From Ruminococcus flavefaciens (lineage in GTDB: Bacteria; Bacillota; Clostridia; Oscillospirales; Ruminococcaceae), in the NCBI GenBank assembly GCA_002373775.1, contig DFJW01000025.1, positions 40,398 to 104,397 of the forward strand: a DNA stretch of 64,000 nucleotides, in the 5' to 3' direction. The notes under the pieces are model-generated. The model was given only the letters and a program-made list of their open reading frames with translations. It was not told the DNA's origin and made no database searches. Numbering within the stretch: position 1 is the stretch's first letter; every line of letters starts with the position of its first letter. Made by a program: the position numbers and the translations under genes. Positions 40,787-48,772 of the stretch are shown here, piece by piece.

Positions 40787-40804
40787 GAAAGGAATGACAT
40801 TACA

Positions 40805-41575
40805 ATGAAATTACTAAGAACTGCATCCGCATTGACTGCGGCACTGCTTCTTACAGTGCCGATGAATGTACTGGCTGCTGATAAAGCAGAGCCGGTGTTC
40901 CCGGAGTTCAATAAGAATGAAGTGAACGGCACGCTCACAGTTTCTCTTGCTGAAGGTCTGTCAGCCGAAGTGAACATCACATTCGATTCTCCTGAATGGC
41001 CTGACGAAGCTTATTATTCACAGGAACTGAGCGCAGGTGCAAGCTGTGGATTCGATATAGAGGGCAGAGATAATACTGCTGACGATTATCGTTACTACAA
41101 ACTCAGCGTTGTGGTAAAGGACGAGAGCACAGGCAGAAGTTCGGCAGCTTTCACTGCTGTTGTAAACGGTCCTGAGGCTGGTTCGCTCATGATCCCGGAT
41201 GTCAACGATAATCCTGATTCCTTCGTATCACATGAGTACTCATTCAGTGCTGATTATGAAGAGTCAGAGAATAAATGGGACGTCCTCTCAGATGATAAGG
41301 ACAAGACAATCGTAGTATTCCACCTTGAAAAGAGGATGCGCGGTGATGTCAACGGCGACGGCTTCATATCCGGTGTAGATGCAACAATGGTCCTGAGCGA
41401 ATACGCAGACCTGTCCGCTGAAAAAGACGGCAGTTTCACTGATATCCAGAATAGCGTGGGCGACATAAACAAGAACGGCAAGATAGACGGTACTGATGCA
41501 ACTATGATACTCGGTTATTATGCCGATCTTTCATCAGGTATCGAAGCTAAGTGGTTCGATGAAGTAACAGAATGA
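40805..41575 (+). CDS. secreted dockerin-domain protein of unknown function
   Basis: 256 residues. Signal peptide 1 to about 20 (LTVPMNVLAAD). A beta-rich domain of about 150 residues, unassigned, is followed by a type I dockerin (about 180-250). Its two Ca-binding duplications are GDVNGDGFISGVDATMVLSEYADLS and GDINKNGKIDGTDATMILGYYADLS. The near-identical ends of the two halves give the twofold symmetry expected for dockerins. It should be displayed by a cohesin-bearing scaffold. Its place as third gene in the O-acylation operon is unusual. No catalytic motif is recognised in the first domain. Confidence 0.88.
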   Translation: MKLLRTASALTAALLLTVPMNVLAADKAEPVFPEFNKNEVNGTLTVSLAEGLSAEVNITFDSPEWPDEAYYSQELSAGASCGFDIEGRDNTADDYRYYKLSVVVKDESTGRSSAAFTAVVNGPEAGSLMIPDVNDNPDSFVSHEYSFSADYEESENKWDVLSDDKDKTIVVFHLEKRMRGDVNGDGFISGVDATMVLSEYADLSAEKDGSFTDIQNSVGDINKNGKIDGTDATMILGYYADLSSGIEAKWFDEVTE

Positions 41576-41603
41576 AAAAAGGGACGCACTCGCGTCCCTT
41601 TTT
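41576..41603. terminator. bidirectional terminator
   Basis: GGGACGC (41581-41587) with GCGTCCC (41592-41598), A-run before and T-run after, between convergent genes. Confidence 0.88.
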
Positions 41604-41608
41604 ATGTA

Positions 41609-42745
41609 TCAGTTAAGTGTAACAGGCAGACCGTTTATCTCGATAGTCGGATCGTCGATGTCAATGAGCAGGCATCTTCTTCCGTCAACGACGCTGGTGC
41701 GTACTTTATCGGCGGCGGAGGGCTTTATGTTCACAGTTATGCCCGGGGATGAAAGGACGGTCTTTTTTTCCACGAGATTAGCCGCAGTGAGCGGAGCATT
41801 TCCGCAGACTTTTTCGTATACAGGTTCTACCATCTGAACACGTTCAGCCGGTACTCCGACATCAGTGAGTATGCTCTTGAGAAGAGAATCGTCTATAACG
41901 GCTTTGTCAGTGTCCTCCTTGCTGTCATCAACGACTTCCTGAATCTTGTCGTTCACGCTTTTGATGACCATATAGTCGAGGTCATCGCCGACAACGCTTT
42001 TGAGTATGCTCTGGAAGCTGGATTTTTCATTGTCCGCAGACATAACGAAACTGCATCCGAGAATATTCTCAATGATAGAGATATTCGGTTTCGATGCAGA
42101 TTTTGTATAGTACATCACATGGTTGATGTCAGAACTGCGGTTGCTGAATACAGGGTAGAGGAAGCCGTCTGAAGGTGCCTTGCTGATTATCAGTTCTGTA
42201 TTGACTTTTTTGGTGATCTCATTGTTGAATGAGTCGAAAACGAAGCCGTCGCTGCCGGTGTTCACAGGGCATATAGCTGTGAGGAGATAGCGGTAGACTT
42301 CGTCTTCACCGTCAGCAAATTCGTCATTTTTATCCTTTTTGCGGATTGTATAGCAGCAGTATGCGGTAATGACAGCCACCGGACCTTCACACGCGATATT
42401 ATTGGCGATATGATTGAGGTAGTCTTCACAGACGGTCTCGTCCTTCAGTTCTGATCTCAGGAGCGAGTAGAGGATGTTCTGCGGCTTGCCTTCTTCGTAT
42501 GCTTCATTGGGAAACTCATATTCCACGAAGTTCTTGCCCACATTGGTGTTGAGCACTCTCTTGAGAGTCTCATCGTACACATCATGCTCAGCGACCGGCA
42601 TGGTCAGGCAGGAATTTGTATTATGATATCGGAGATTCTTTTCGGCATCAATATAAGCGGTAAGTATACGCTCCATGATAAAGAATCCGCTTTTGTCCGA
42701 GAAATTCTTTTTGATCTCAGCAGTTTCTTTTTTGTTCATTGTCAT
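41609..42745 (-). CDS. DUF4317 family protein
   Basis: 378 residues. The N-terminus MNKKETAEIKKNFSDKSGFFIMERILTAYIDAEKNLRY, then NILYSLLRSELKDE and CYTIRKKDKNDEFADGEDEVYRYLLTAICPV, matches the DUF4317 family found mainly in Clostridia. No function is established. The protein looks soluble, without signal or membrane helices. A monocistronic arrangement is suggested by the terminator downstream and the divergent gene upstream. AAAGGAAAAA precedes the ATG at 42745, and a second ATG two codons on is possible. Confidence 0.85.
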   Translation of the reverse strand: MTMNKKETAEIKKNFSDKSGFFIMERILTAYIDAEKNLRYHNTNSCLTMPVAEHDVYDETLKRVLNTNVGKNFVEYEFPNEAYEEGKPQNILYSLLRSELKDETVCEDYLNHIANNIACEGPVAVITAYCCYTIRKKDKNDEFADGEDEVYRYLLTAICPVNTGSDGFVFDSFNNEITKKVNTELIISKAPSDGFLYPVFSNRSSDINHVMYYTKSASKPNISIIENILGCSFVMSADNEKSSFQSILKSVVGDDLDYMVIKSVNDKIQEVVDDSKEDTDKAVIDDSLLKSILTDVGVPAERVQMVEPVYEKVCGNAPLTAANLVEKKTVLSSPGITVNIKPSAADKVRTSVVDGRRCLLIDIDDPTIEINGLPVTLN

Positions 42746-42892
42746 TTTTTCCTTTCTTCAGAAGTAAATATAATTATAACCCATATCCGGAACAAATGCA
42801 AGTGTTTTTTGCTTTTGTTTACGCAAGCAGCGTGACGCTGCCCCCTTGAACGCGGCTGAGTTTTTCATATGGCAATTATTTTCGCGCGTATG

Positions 42893-42921
42893 TTGATATT
42901 TTCTGAATTATATGTTATAAT
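42893..42921 (+). promoter_or_regulatory. promoter of the flippase-like gene
   Basis: TTGATA (42893-42898), 17 bp, TATAAT (42916-42921), about 60 bp before the proposed AUA start. Confidence 0.65.
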
Positions 42922-42981
42922 TGTAAAGCGACTGAGCCGGATGTTCTGAGGGCTCTTATTTATCTGAGGAGGCTGACAGAA

Positions 42982-44034
42982 ATAAAGACAATATTCAAAT
43001 ACGTTCTTAATGTAGGCATGCTTTCTCTGATACTGTTCATAACTTTCAGGCTGTTGTTTTCCGGACAGGAACTCTCAGAGATCATTTCCGATCTCCGAGA
43101 CGCGGATATGAAATGGGTGGCAGTCGGAGCTGCCATGTCATTTGCCACAGTAGCAGGCGAAGCCGTTATAATACGCTACCTTCTTAAAAAGCTGGGACAG
43201 CGGAGACGATTCCACAAATGCCTTAAATACTCATTCATCGGATTCTTTTTCAGCTTCATAACGCCGTCCGCATCAGGCGGTCAGCCTGCGCAGATGTACT
43301 ACATGAAAAAGGACGATATAAGCATCGGTTATTCAACGCTTATAATGCTGCTCATCACCATAGCATATAAATCGGTGCTGATAATTCTCGGCGGAGTGAG
43401 CCTGCTGTTTTTCCACAGCACACTGAGCAGCTATACCGATGATTTCACTTGGCTGATAGTTCTGGGATTCACGCTGAATATCCTTTTCATAGCAGCACTT
43501 ATGGTGATATTCCACCGTCCTGTGTGGGCAAGAAAGATCGGCATAAAGCTCATAAACCTGCTGGTGAAGATACATATAATAAGACCGAATAACCGAACAA
43601 AATACCGTGAAAAAGTAATACATATCTGCGACACTTACGCCATGGGTGCGGATTATGTGAAGAAGAACCGGTCTGTTGTGCTCAAAGTGTTTGTTCTCAC
43701 TGCTTTGCAGCGCCTCAGCCTGTTTCTTGTAACATGGTGCGTATACCGCTCATACGGACTGAATGGGCTGGATGTGTTCGAGATCACCGCACTTCAGATA
43801 ATCATAGGCGTGGCAGTAGAGATGCTTCCGCTTCCGGGAGCCGCAGGTATCTCGGAAGGCTGCTTCCTGCTCACGTTCACCAAGGTGTTCGGTGAGGAAC
43901 TTGTAAGACCTGCACTTCTCATCAGCCGCGGACTTTCATACTATCTGATACTCATAACAGGCGGTATCGTGACGTTTGCAGCACACACTATGCTGTCGTT
44001 CAGAGATAAGCGCTCGGAAATGCCGCATGAATAA
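42982..44034 (+). CDS. lysylphosphatidylglycerol synthase TM-domain / flippase-like protein (apparent AUA start)
   Basis: 350 residues from the proposed start. Polytopic membrane protein of the UPF0104/LPG-synthase membrane domain family. FFFSFITPSASGGQPAQMYYMKKDDI and LPLPGAAGISEGCFLLTF are the two diagnostic loops. Relatives flip or transport lipid-linked substrates; there is no synthetase domain here, so lysine transfer is not expected. The first in-frame ATG (43018) has no SD. An ATA at 42982 has AGGAGG exactly 9 nt upstream and gives the natural N-terminus IKTIFKYVLNVG before the first helix. Because rnhA shows the same configuration, AUA initiation is proposed; the shorter form from 43018 is the alternative. 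Confidence 0.82.
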   Translation: MKTIFKYVLNVGMLSLILFITFRLLFSGQELSEIISDLRDADMKWVAVGAAMSFATVAGEAVIIRYLLKKLGQRRRFHKCLKYSFIGFFFSFITPSASGGQPAQMYYMKKDDISIGYSTLIMLLITIAYKSVLIILGGVSLLFFHSTLSSYTDDFTWLIVLGFTLNILFIAALMVIFHRPVWARKIGIKLINLLVKIHIIRPNNRTKYREKVIHICDTYAMGADYVKKNRSVVLKVFVLTALQRLSLFLVTWCVYRSYGLNGLDVFEITALQIIIGVAVEMLPLPGAAGISEGCFLLTFTKVFGEELVRPALLISRGLSYYLILITGGIVTFAAHTMLSFRDKRSEMPHE

Positions 44035-44040
44035 AAAGTG

Positions 44041-44073
44041 CCCGGAAGTAGCTTATGCTGCTTCCGGGTTTTT
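44041..44073. terminator. bidirectional terminator
   Basis: Twelve-base arms CCCGGAAGTAGC (44041-44052) and GCTGCTTCCGGG (44057-44068) with one mismatch, A-run before and T-run after, between convergent genes. Confidence 0.88.
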
Positions 44074-44086
44074 ATATCAATGGGTA

Positions 44087-45073
44087 TCACTGCTCGCTTA
44101 TCCGGCAGAGATTTGCCTCGCCCGAATTCAGATGCAGCACTTCGCCGGTATCTGTTTCAAGTATCAGATTAGCATTATCGTCGATGCCGAGGGCTTTGCC
44201 CGAGACTGTCCTGCCGCCGATATTCGCGGTTATCCTGTGACCTGTAAGGAATTCTCTTCTGCGGTAGCTTTCGAGGAAAGTGCGTTCTTCCAGCCGGCTG
44301 AGGTGGTGTTCAAGGCGGTCGATGACAGCGGCGCAGAGTGCATTCCTGTCCAGAGCGAGACCTGTCTCATCCTCTATGGAAGTCGCGGTTCCTGAAAGTT
44401 CCGGACTCAGCACTTCCTTCACACTGCGTACGTTTATGCCGATACCGATTATAGCGTGGTCCAGCGAACGCATCTCCATGCCGAGAGAAGCTTCTGTGAG
44501 GATGCCACAGATCTTTCTGCCGTTTATGTACGGATCGTTCACCCATTTGATACGGACTTCGCATCCTGACATAGACTCTACAGCTTCAGCAACAGCGACA
44601 GCAGCGGCAGCAGTCATCATTGATGAAGTCTCAAGGCTGAAATCAGGCCTTATGATAACGGACATATATATACCTGTACCGGCAGGGGATTCGAATGTCC
44701 TGCCCAGCCTTCCGCGTCCGCCGGTCTGTTTGTCTGCGACTATCACAGTGCCGTGTGCAGCGCCGGCAGAAGCCATTTCTTTAGCAGCATTGTTGGTGGA
44801 ATCTATTTCGCTGTACACCTTGATGCAGCTGCCGAGCACCTTGGCGTTCAGCTTGGCGGATATCAGTTCTTCTGAGAGCCGGTTGCTGTGTTCGGCGAGC
44901 CTGTAGCCTTTAGAGGTGACGGATTCGATTATATACCCTTCAGCTTCGAGGGCTTTGACAGCTTTCCATACGGCATTCCTGCTGACTCCGAGAGTTTCCG
45001 CGAGAGCGGCACCGGAAATGTATCCGCCGTCTGCGTCAGCAAGAGTTCTTTTAAGTGCATCTTTTACATTCAT
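44087..45073 (-). CDS. birA: bifunctional biotin-[acetyl-CoA-carboxylase] ligase / repressor
   Basis: 328 residues. The N-terminal helix-turn-helix (about 1-60, ISGAALAETLGVSRNAVWKAVKALEAEGY) is followed by the biotin ligase domain: STNNAAKEM, the biotinyl-AMP loop GGRGRLGRTFESPAGTGIYMS, and KWVNDPYINGRKICGILTEA. The C-terminal domain (about 275-328) follows. It activates biotin and attaches it to carboxyl carrier proteins. The HTH suggests that it also represses biotin genes, none of which are in the window. SD GGAGGCACGAAT precedes the ATG. It stands alone. Confidence 0.95.
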   Translation of the reverse strand: MNVKDALKRTLADADGGYISGAALAETLGVSRNAVWKAVKALEAEGYIIESVTSKGYRLAEHSNRLSEELISAKLNAKVLGSCIKVYSEIDSTNNAAKEMASAGAAHGTVIVADKQTGGRGRLGRTFESPAGTGIYMSVIIRPDFSLETSSMMTAAAAVAVAEAVESMSGCEVRIKWVNDPYINGRKICGILTEASLGMEMRSLDHAIIGIGINVRSVKEVLSPELSGTATSIEDETGLALDRNALCAAVIDRLEHHLSRLEERTFLESYRRREFLTGHRITANIGGRTVSGKALGIDDNANLILETDTGEVLHLNSGEANLCRISEQ

Positions 45074-45217
45074 ATTCGTGCCTCCGTGGATATGGACTTA
45101 ATATATTGTATCATGTATCCCGGGAAATTTCAAGAGTATTCCGGGAAATGCAGATTATATTTTTTTACCTTATTTGGAATAAGTAATTACATTTTGGAAA
45201 CTTTTTCTGCATTTGCT

Positions 45218-45246
45218 TGAAAAATAACAGCGTCAGTGTTATAATA
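45218..45246 (+). promoter_or_regulatory. promoter of the lipoprotein array
   Basis: TTGAAA (45218-45223), 17 bp, TATAAT (45241-45246), about 60 bp before the first lipoprotein gene. Confidence 0.75.
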
Positions 45247-45308
45247 CTATTATAAACTGGGAGAATTGCACTTTGCTGACCGGTTCGTTTTTCTTAAAAG
45301 GAGGAACT

Positions 45309-46112
45309 ATGAAAAGAATAATCTGTGCATCGTTCTGCTGCGCGTTACTGTCATCAGTTTGCTGCGCATGTTCATCCGGAGACAGTTCGGTCGTATCTTC
45401 CGGGACGTCTGTACCGGCAACTACTGCATCTGCTGCTGCGGAAACTACTGCCGTAACTACAGAGGGCAAGTCCGGCTATTCCGGAGGCGACATCACCGGT
45501 GAGTGGATATACACCGGACTCAGCGGCAAGGATGTGCTGACGCTTGATTTTGAGCCTGACGGCATAGCAAGCGCACTTGTGGATGCCTCATCAATGATAT
45601 ACTTTGAAGAGGACGGCTCACTTAACGCCATGGGCATCACTATCCCTGCTGAAAATATCAGCTACGACGGTTCTGAGATCAGGGTCAGCATGAAATTCGG
45701 CAAGGGCAGCGGCGACGGAGATCCTGAGAAGCAGAATAAGGGAGCAGCGCTTACTGATATGCTCGTGATGGAACGCATCGGTGATCCGGCACCGGATAAT
45801 ATGGACGGAGAATACAGTATATCCGGCGGAACGCTTTATGACACTATCATATCCCCCATAATGGATGGTATGGGAGCAGAAGATGCTGAAACGACCGCCG
45901 TGATAGACGGAGACAGTTTTTATCTTGACCTGAACAGAGCCCTGAGTTATACCACAGAAGGTGAGAAACTCACAATAGAGGGCGGAGACATGCTGCTCAG
46001 CGTGCTCGATATATCTTATGATGATACTCTATACTATACTGTAAGCGGTGATGAACTGCTGCTCGGTACAGGAGATGAGTATGAATTAACGCTCAGAAGG
46101 AGCGGGAAGTAA
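45309..46112 (+). CDS. hypothetical lipoprotein 1 of a tandem array
   Basis: 267 residues. Lipoprotein signal with several Cys near the lipobox (SSVCCACSSGD). A Ser/Thr/Ala linker runs to about 60, followed by a two-part domain. The opening DITGEWIYTGLSGKDVLTLDFEPDG shares the G-E/Y-W then D/F-x-x-DG pattern of the next three proteins. Function unknown; lipocalin-like binding is a guess. A consensus promoter precedes it and SD AAGGAGG is adjacent. It starts a run of four same-strand lipoprotein genes. Confidence 0.78.
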   Translation: MKRIICASFCCALLSSVCCACSSGDSSVVSSGTSVPATTASAAAETTAVTTEGKSGYSGGDITGEWIYTGLSGKDVLTLDFEPDGIASALVDASSMIYFEEDGSLNAMGITIPAENISYDGSEIRVSMKFGKGSGDGDPEKQNKGAALTDMLVMERIGDPAPDNMDGEYSISGGTLYDTIISPIMDGMGAEDAETTAVIDGDSFYLDLNRALSYTTEGEKLTIEGGDMLLSVLDISYDDTLYYTVSGDELLLGTGDEYELTLRRSGK

Positions 46113-46193
46113 CACACTGATAACGCAGCTCAGGATGCTGAATATCCTGTGACTGTATTTTTCCGGCAGCGGAAAATGATATAGGAGGGAATT

Positions 46194-46931
46194 ATGAGAA
46201 AAAAGGCAATTATTATCATGTGCTTTCAGCTTGTGTGTGCAGCTCTGACCGGCTGTGCTGACGGCGGAAGCACCGTAGACAGACCAGAGAGTTCTTCCGC
46301 AGGCTCATCATCGTCGTCAGCAAGCAAAAAAACTACTGAAGCCGAGACAGAGGAGGATACGGAATACGTTACTGAACCCGAGACTGAACCGATAGAAAGA
46401 GATGAACTGTACGGCAGCTGGAGGGCGTATGATTTTTATGTTGACGGGCTTTACTTCGACGGCACAGGCAAGGGCGGCATCCTTATGGACACCACGGATT
46501 ATCTCTGCTACAAAGGCGGATGCTTTGTGACGGATACGGATGATATCCCCGACAGCGACGTATCATGGGACGGCAGGACAATGACGATCAATTATGAAGG
46601 CGTCACTCTCGCAAAGATGATAAAGGCTGATGCTGATGACAACCCGTATATAGACGGCGATTATCTGCTGATAGGCGGAACTATGAAGGAAGCCTTTCAG
46701 GAAGACGGCGAAGAGCAGACAATGATATTCACTATCAGTGACAAAGAGAGTTATATAACTCTTCTCGATGTGTTTGAATACACATTTGACGATAAATATC
46801 TTTACCTCAAGGGCGGAGACGATATCGTTGATGCTGATGAAGCAGAATCCGGGCTGGAGTACAGTATTGAAGGCAGCAAGCTCTCATTGTGGTTCTCAGA
46901 TGAATACGGCATAATGATGTTCAAAGTGTAA
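46194..46931 (+). CDS. hypothetical lipoprotein 2 of the tandem array
   Basis: 245 residues. Lipobox LTGC at about 21-24, then a Ser/Thr/Glu linker and a domain starting ELYGSWRAYDFYVDGLYFDGTGKGGI. The end KLSLWFSDEYGIMMF matches in position the ends of its neighbours (KLTFYTEDGNEMVLKR and DLTITAANGVKTELHR). The shared architecture suggests duplication with strong divergence. SD AGGAGGG precedes the ATG. A CAGGAT-N7-ATCCTG hairpin lies in the gap before it. Confidence 0.75.
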   Translation: MRKKAIIIMCFQLVCAALTGCADGGSTVDRPESSSAGSSSSSASKKTTEAETEEDTEYVTEPETEPIERDELYGSWRAYDFYVDGLYFDGTGKGGILMDTTDYLCYKGGCFVTDTDDIPDSDVSWDGRTMTINYEGVTLAKMIKADADDNPYIDGDYLLIGGTMKEAFQEDGEEQTMIFTISDKESYITLLDVFEYTFDDKYLYLKGGDDIVDADEAESGLEYSIEGSKLSLWFSDEYGIMMFKV

Positions 46932-46968
46932 TTAACGATAAAAAAACAGAATACCAAGGAGTAATATC

Positions 46969-47898
46969 ATGAAAAAGCTTATTGCAATACTTATGAGCTG
47001 TATGGCTCTCACATGCACATTCACATCATGCGGAGATTCCGACGACGATTCTTCCGAGAGCAAGAAGAAGTCCGGAAGTTCTTCTTCAGCTTCCGAGGAA
47101 GAGACTGATGAAGAAGAGACTGACGAAGAAGAAACAGAGGATACATCCGAAGAGGAGAGTTCTGCCGGATCATCCGGAAAAGGCAGCAAGCGCAGCGAAG
47201 CAACTACAGAGGAAGAGACAGAACCCGTGACAGAGGAAGAGACTGAAGAAGAGACTGAGCCTGAGACAGAAGCTGCTACAGAAAAGACCACTAAGAAGCC
47301 GGGCGGCAAGTCCTCTGAACAGGGCGGTATCGTCGGATACTGGGATATGCCTTCAGCTGCAACAGAAGGTATGGAGAGTCTCGGTATCGTGTTAAGAGAA
47401 GACGGTACAGGTGCTGTCTATGAGATAGTTACAGAACTGATGTATATGACTGACAAGGGCATAAACATCGGCGGATTTGATTTCGGAAGCGAGTTTGTTG
47501 ACTACGACGGCACTAACTTCGTAATAGACATCGAAGGAACTCATCTGCTCACAATGAAACGCATAGACGGCGGAGATCCTGCAAGCTATTACGGTGAGTA
47601 TCAGATCACAGACGGAGAGTTTCTCTCCCAGATAGCAGCAGGCATGAGTACAAATGCTTCAGTTGATAAGAGTGATCTCACAGTAGTTGCTGATTTCGAA
47701 AAGGACTATACGGAGCTTCTGTTTGAAGATATGTTCACATACACAGCAGATGACAGTAAGATCACCATGGACGGCAACCTCATGTTCATCGCCGGAACTG
47801 ATTCAGGACAGGCAACTGTTGACTACACAATATCAGGCGATGATCTTACGATCACAGCTGCTAATGGAGTTAAGACTGAATTACATCGTTACAAGTAA
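46969..47898 (+). CDS. hypothetical lipoprotein 3 of the tandem array
   Basis: 309 residues. Lipobox near 19-22 (TFTSCGDS). A long Glu/Thr/Ser linker (EETDEEETDEEETEDTSEEE) runs to about 120. The domain starts GYWDMPSAATEGMESLGIVLREDGTGAVYEIV. It aligns across its length with lipoprotein 4 (GYWEIPDSSSEGLESVGLMFNEDGTGGIYEVF), so these two are clear paralogues. Outer face of the membrane; binding or signalling role unknown. SD AAGGAG precedes the ATG. Confidence 0.78.
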   Translation: MKKLIAILMSCMALTCTFTSCGDSDDDSSESKKKSGSSSSASEEETDEEETDEEETEDTSEEESSAGSSGKGSKRSEATTEEETEPVTEEETEEETEPETEAATEKTTKKPGGKSSEQGGIVGYWDMPSAATEGMESLGIVLREDGTGAVYEIVTELMYMTDKGINIGGFDFGSEFVDYDGTNFVIDIEGTHLLTMKRIDGGDPASYYGEYQITDGEFLSQIAAGMSTNASVDKSDLTVVADFEKDYTELLFEDMFTYTADDSKITMDGNLMFIAGTDSGQATVDYTISGDDLTITAANGVKTELHRYK

Positions 47899-47914
47899 TT
47901 GATTGGAGGATACT

Positions 47915-48637
47915 ATGAAAAGGCTTATTTGTATAATGCTGTGTTGCGCGATGATGACTGCTGCTTCAGTATCATGCGGAGATGACAGCAAGGACTCGGG
48001 CAGTGATTCCAAGGCTCCGGGATACATGAATAATGACGATGACGACGAAGAAGCTGCTCAGCAGTTAGCCGGATACTGGGAGATCCCAGACAGCAGCTCT
48101 GAAGGTCTGGAGTCTGTTGGATTGATGTTTAATGAAGACGGCACCGGCGGTATATATGAGGTGTTTGACGATCTGATAGAAGTTACCGACAACACCTTTA
48201 AGGTCGGAGGTCAGAAAATAAGTAAGTCCATGATAGATTTCGACGGCAGCAAATTCGTTATCAAGGACGGCGACGATCTTATGATGGATATGACTCGTAT
48301 AGGCGGAAAGGATGATTCGACATATGTCGGTAAATACAGACTTACCGGCGGAGAATTGTACGATGTCATAGTAGATGGCATGGAAACGGATATGAATATA
48401 GATGATTCTTCACCTAACCTTACCATCGAATTCAAAGACAATAATACGATATTTGTATTTGAGGATGTTATTGCCTACAAGCTCACCGGAAATAATATCG
48501 TTCTCTCCGGACAGCTCGGAAAGCTCTGGGGTACAGATATGCAGGATAAGCCTCTCAAATGGGAAATAAAGGGCAGTAAACTGACATTTTACACAGAAGA
48601 CGGCAATGAAATGGTGCTGAAAAGAGCAGATATATGA
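47915..48637 (+). CDS. hypothetical lipoprotein 4 of the tandem array
   Basis: 240 residues from the ATG with GGAGG 5 nt upstream. Lipobox SVSC at about 17-20, a short acidic linker, then the same domain as lipoprotein 3 (residues about 50-238). Conserved points between the two: GYW, ESxGxxxxEDGTG, DYDG/DFDG, Y.G.Y..T.GE, and a final strand ending near the C-terminus. It starts only 16 bp after lipoprotein 3. Confidence 0.78.
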   Translation: MKRLICIMLCCAMMTAASVSCGDDSKDSGSDSKAPGYMNNDDDDEEAAQQLAGYWEIPDSSSEGLESVGLMFNEDGTGGIYEVFDDLIEVTDNTFKVGGQKISKSMIDFDGSKFVIKDGDDLMMDMTRIGGKDDSTYVGKYRLTGGELYDVIVDGMETDMNIDDSSPNLTIEFKDNNTIFVFEDVIAYKLTGNNIVLSGQLGKLWGTDMQDKPLKWEIKGSKLTFYTEDGNEMVLKRADI

Positions 48638-48671
48638 GAAATGAAAGATATATACGGAGGTGAGGCATTTA

Positions 48672-48722
48672 ATGGACAGTTGCCCTGACGGCAGTACCCG
48701 ATGTTGCTCTGCCGGACCATGA
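48672..48722 (+). CDS. possible 16-residue Cys-rich micropeptide
   Basis: The frame encodes MDSCPDGSTRCCSAGP. GGAGGTGAGG lies upstream (GAGG 6 nt, GGAGG 11 nt before the ATG). Its sequence overlaps a CGGCAG-N14-CTGCCG hairpin (48689-48714). It stands between the lipoprotein array and the CNNM gene. It could be a leader peptide, a small secreted peptide or chance; there is no independent support. Confidence 0.3.
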   Translation: MDSCPDGSTRCCSAGP

Positions 48723-48772
48723 TACCGATATTTTCAGAGGATGTAATATGAAATTGTAATGGAGGATATATC

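Noticed and set aside
42825..42842. GCAGCG-TGA-CGCTGC hairpin between divergent genes
   Set aside because: Short loop, no T-run in an orientation that would end either flanking gene; probably incidental.
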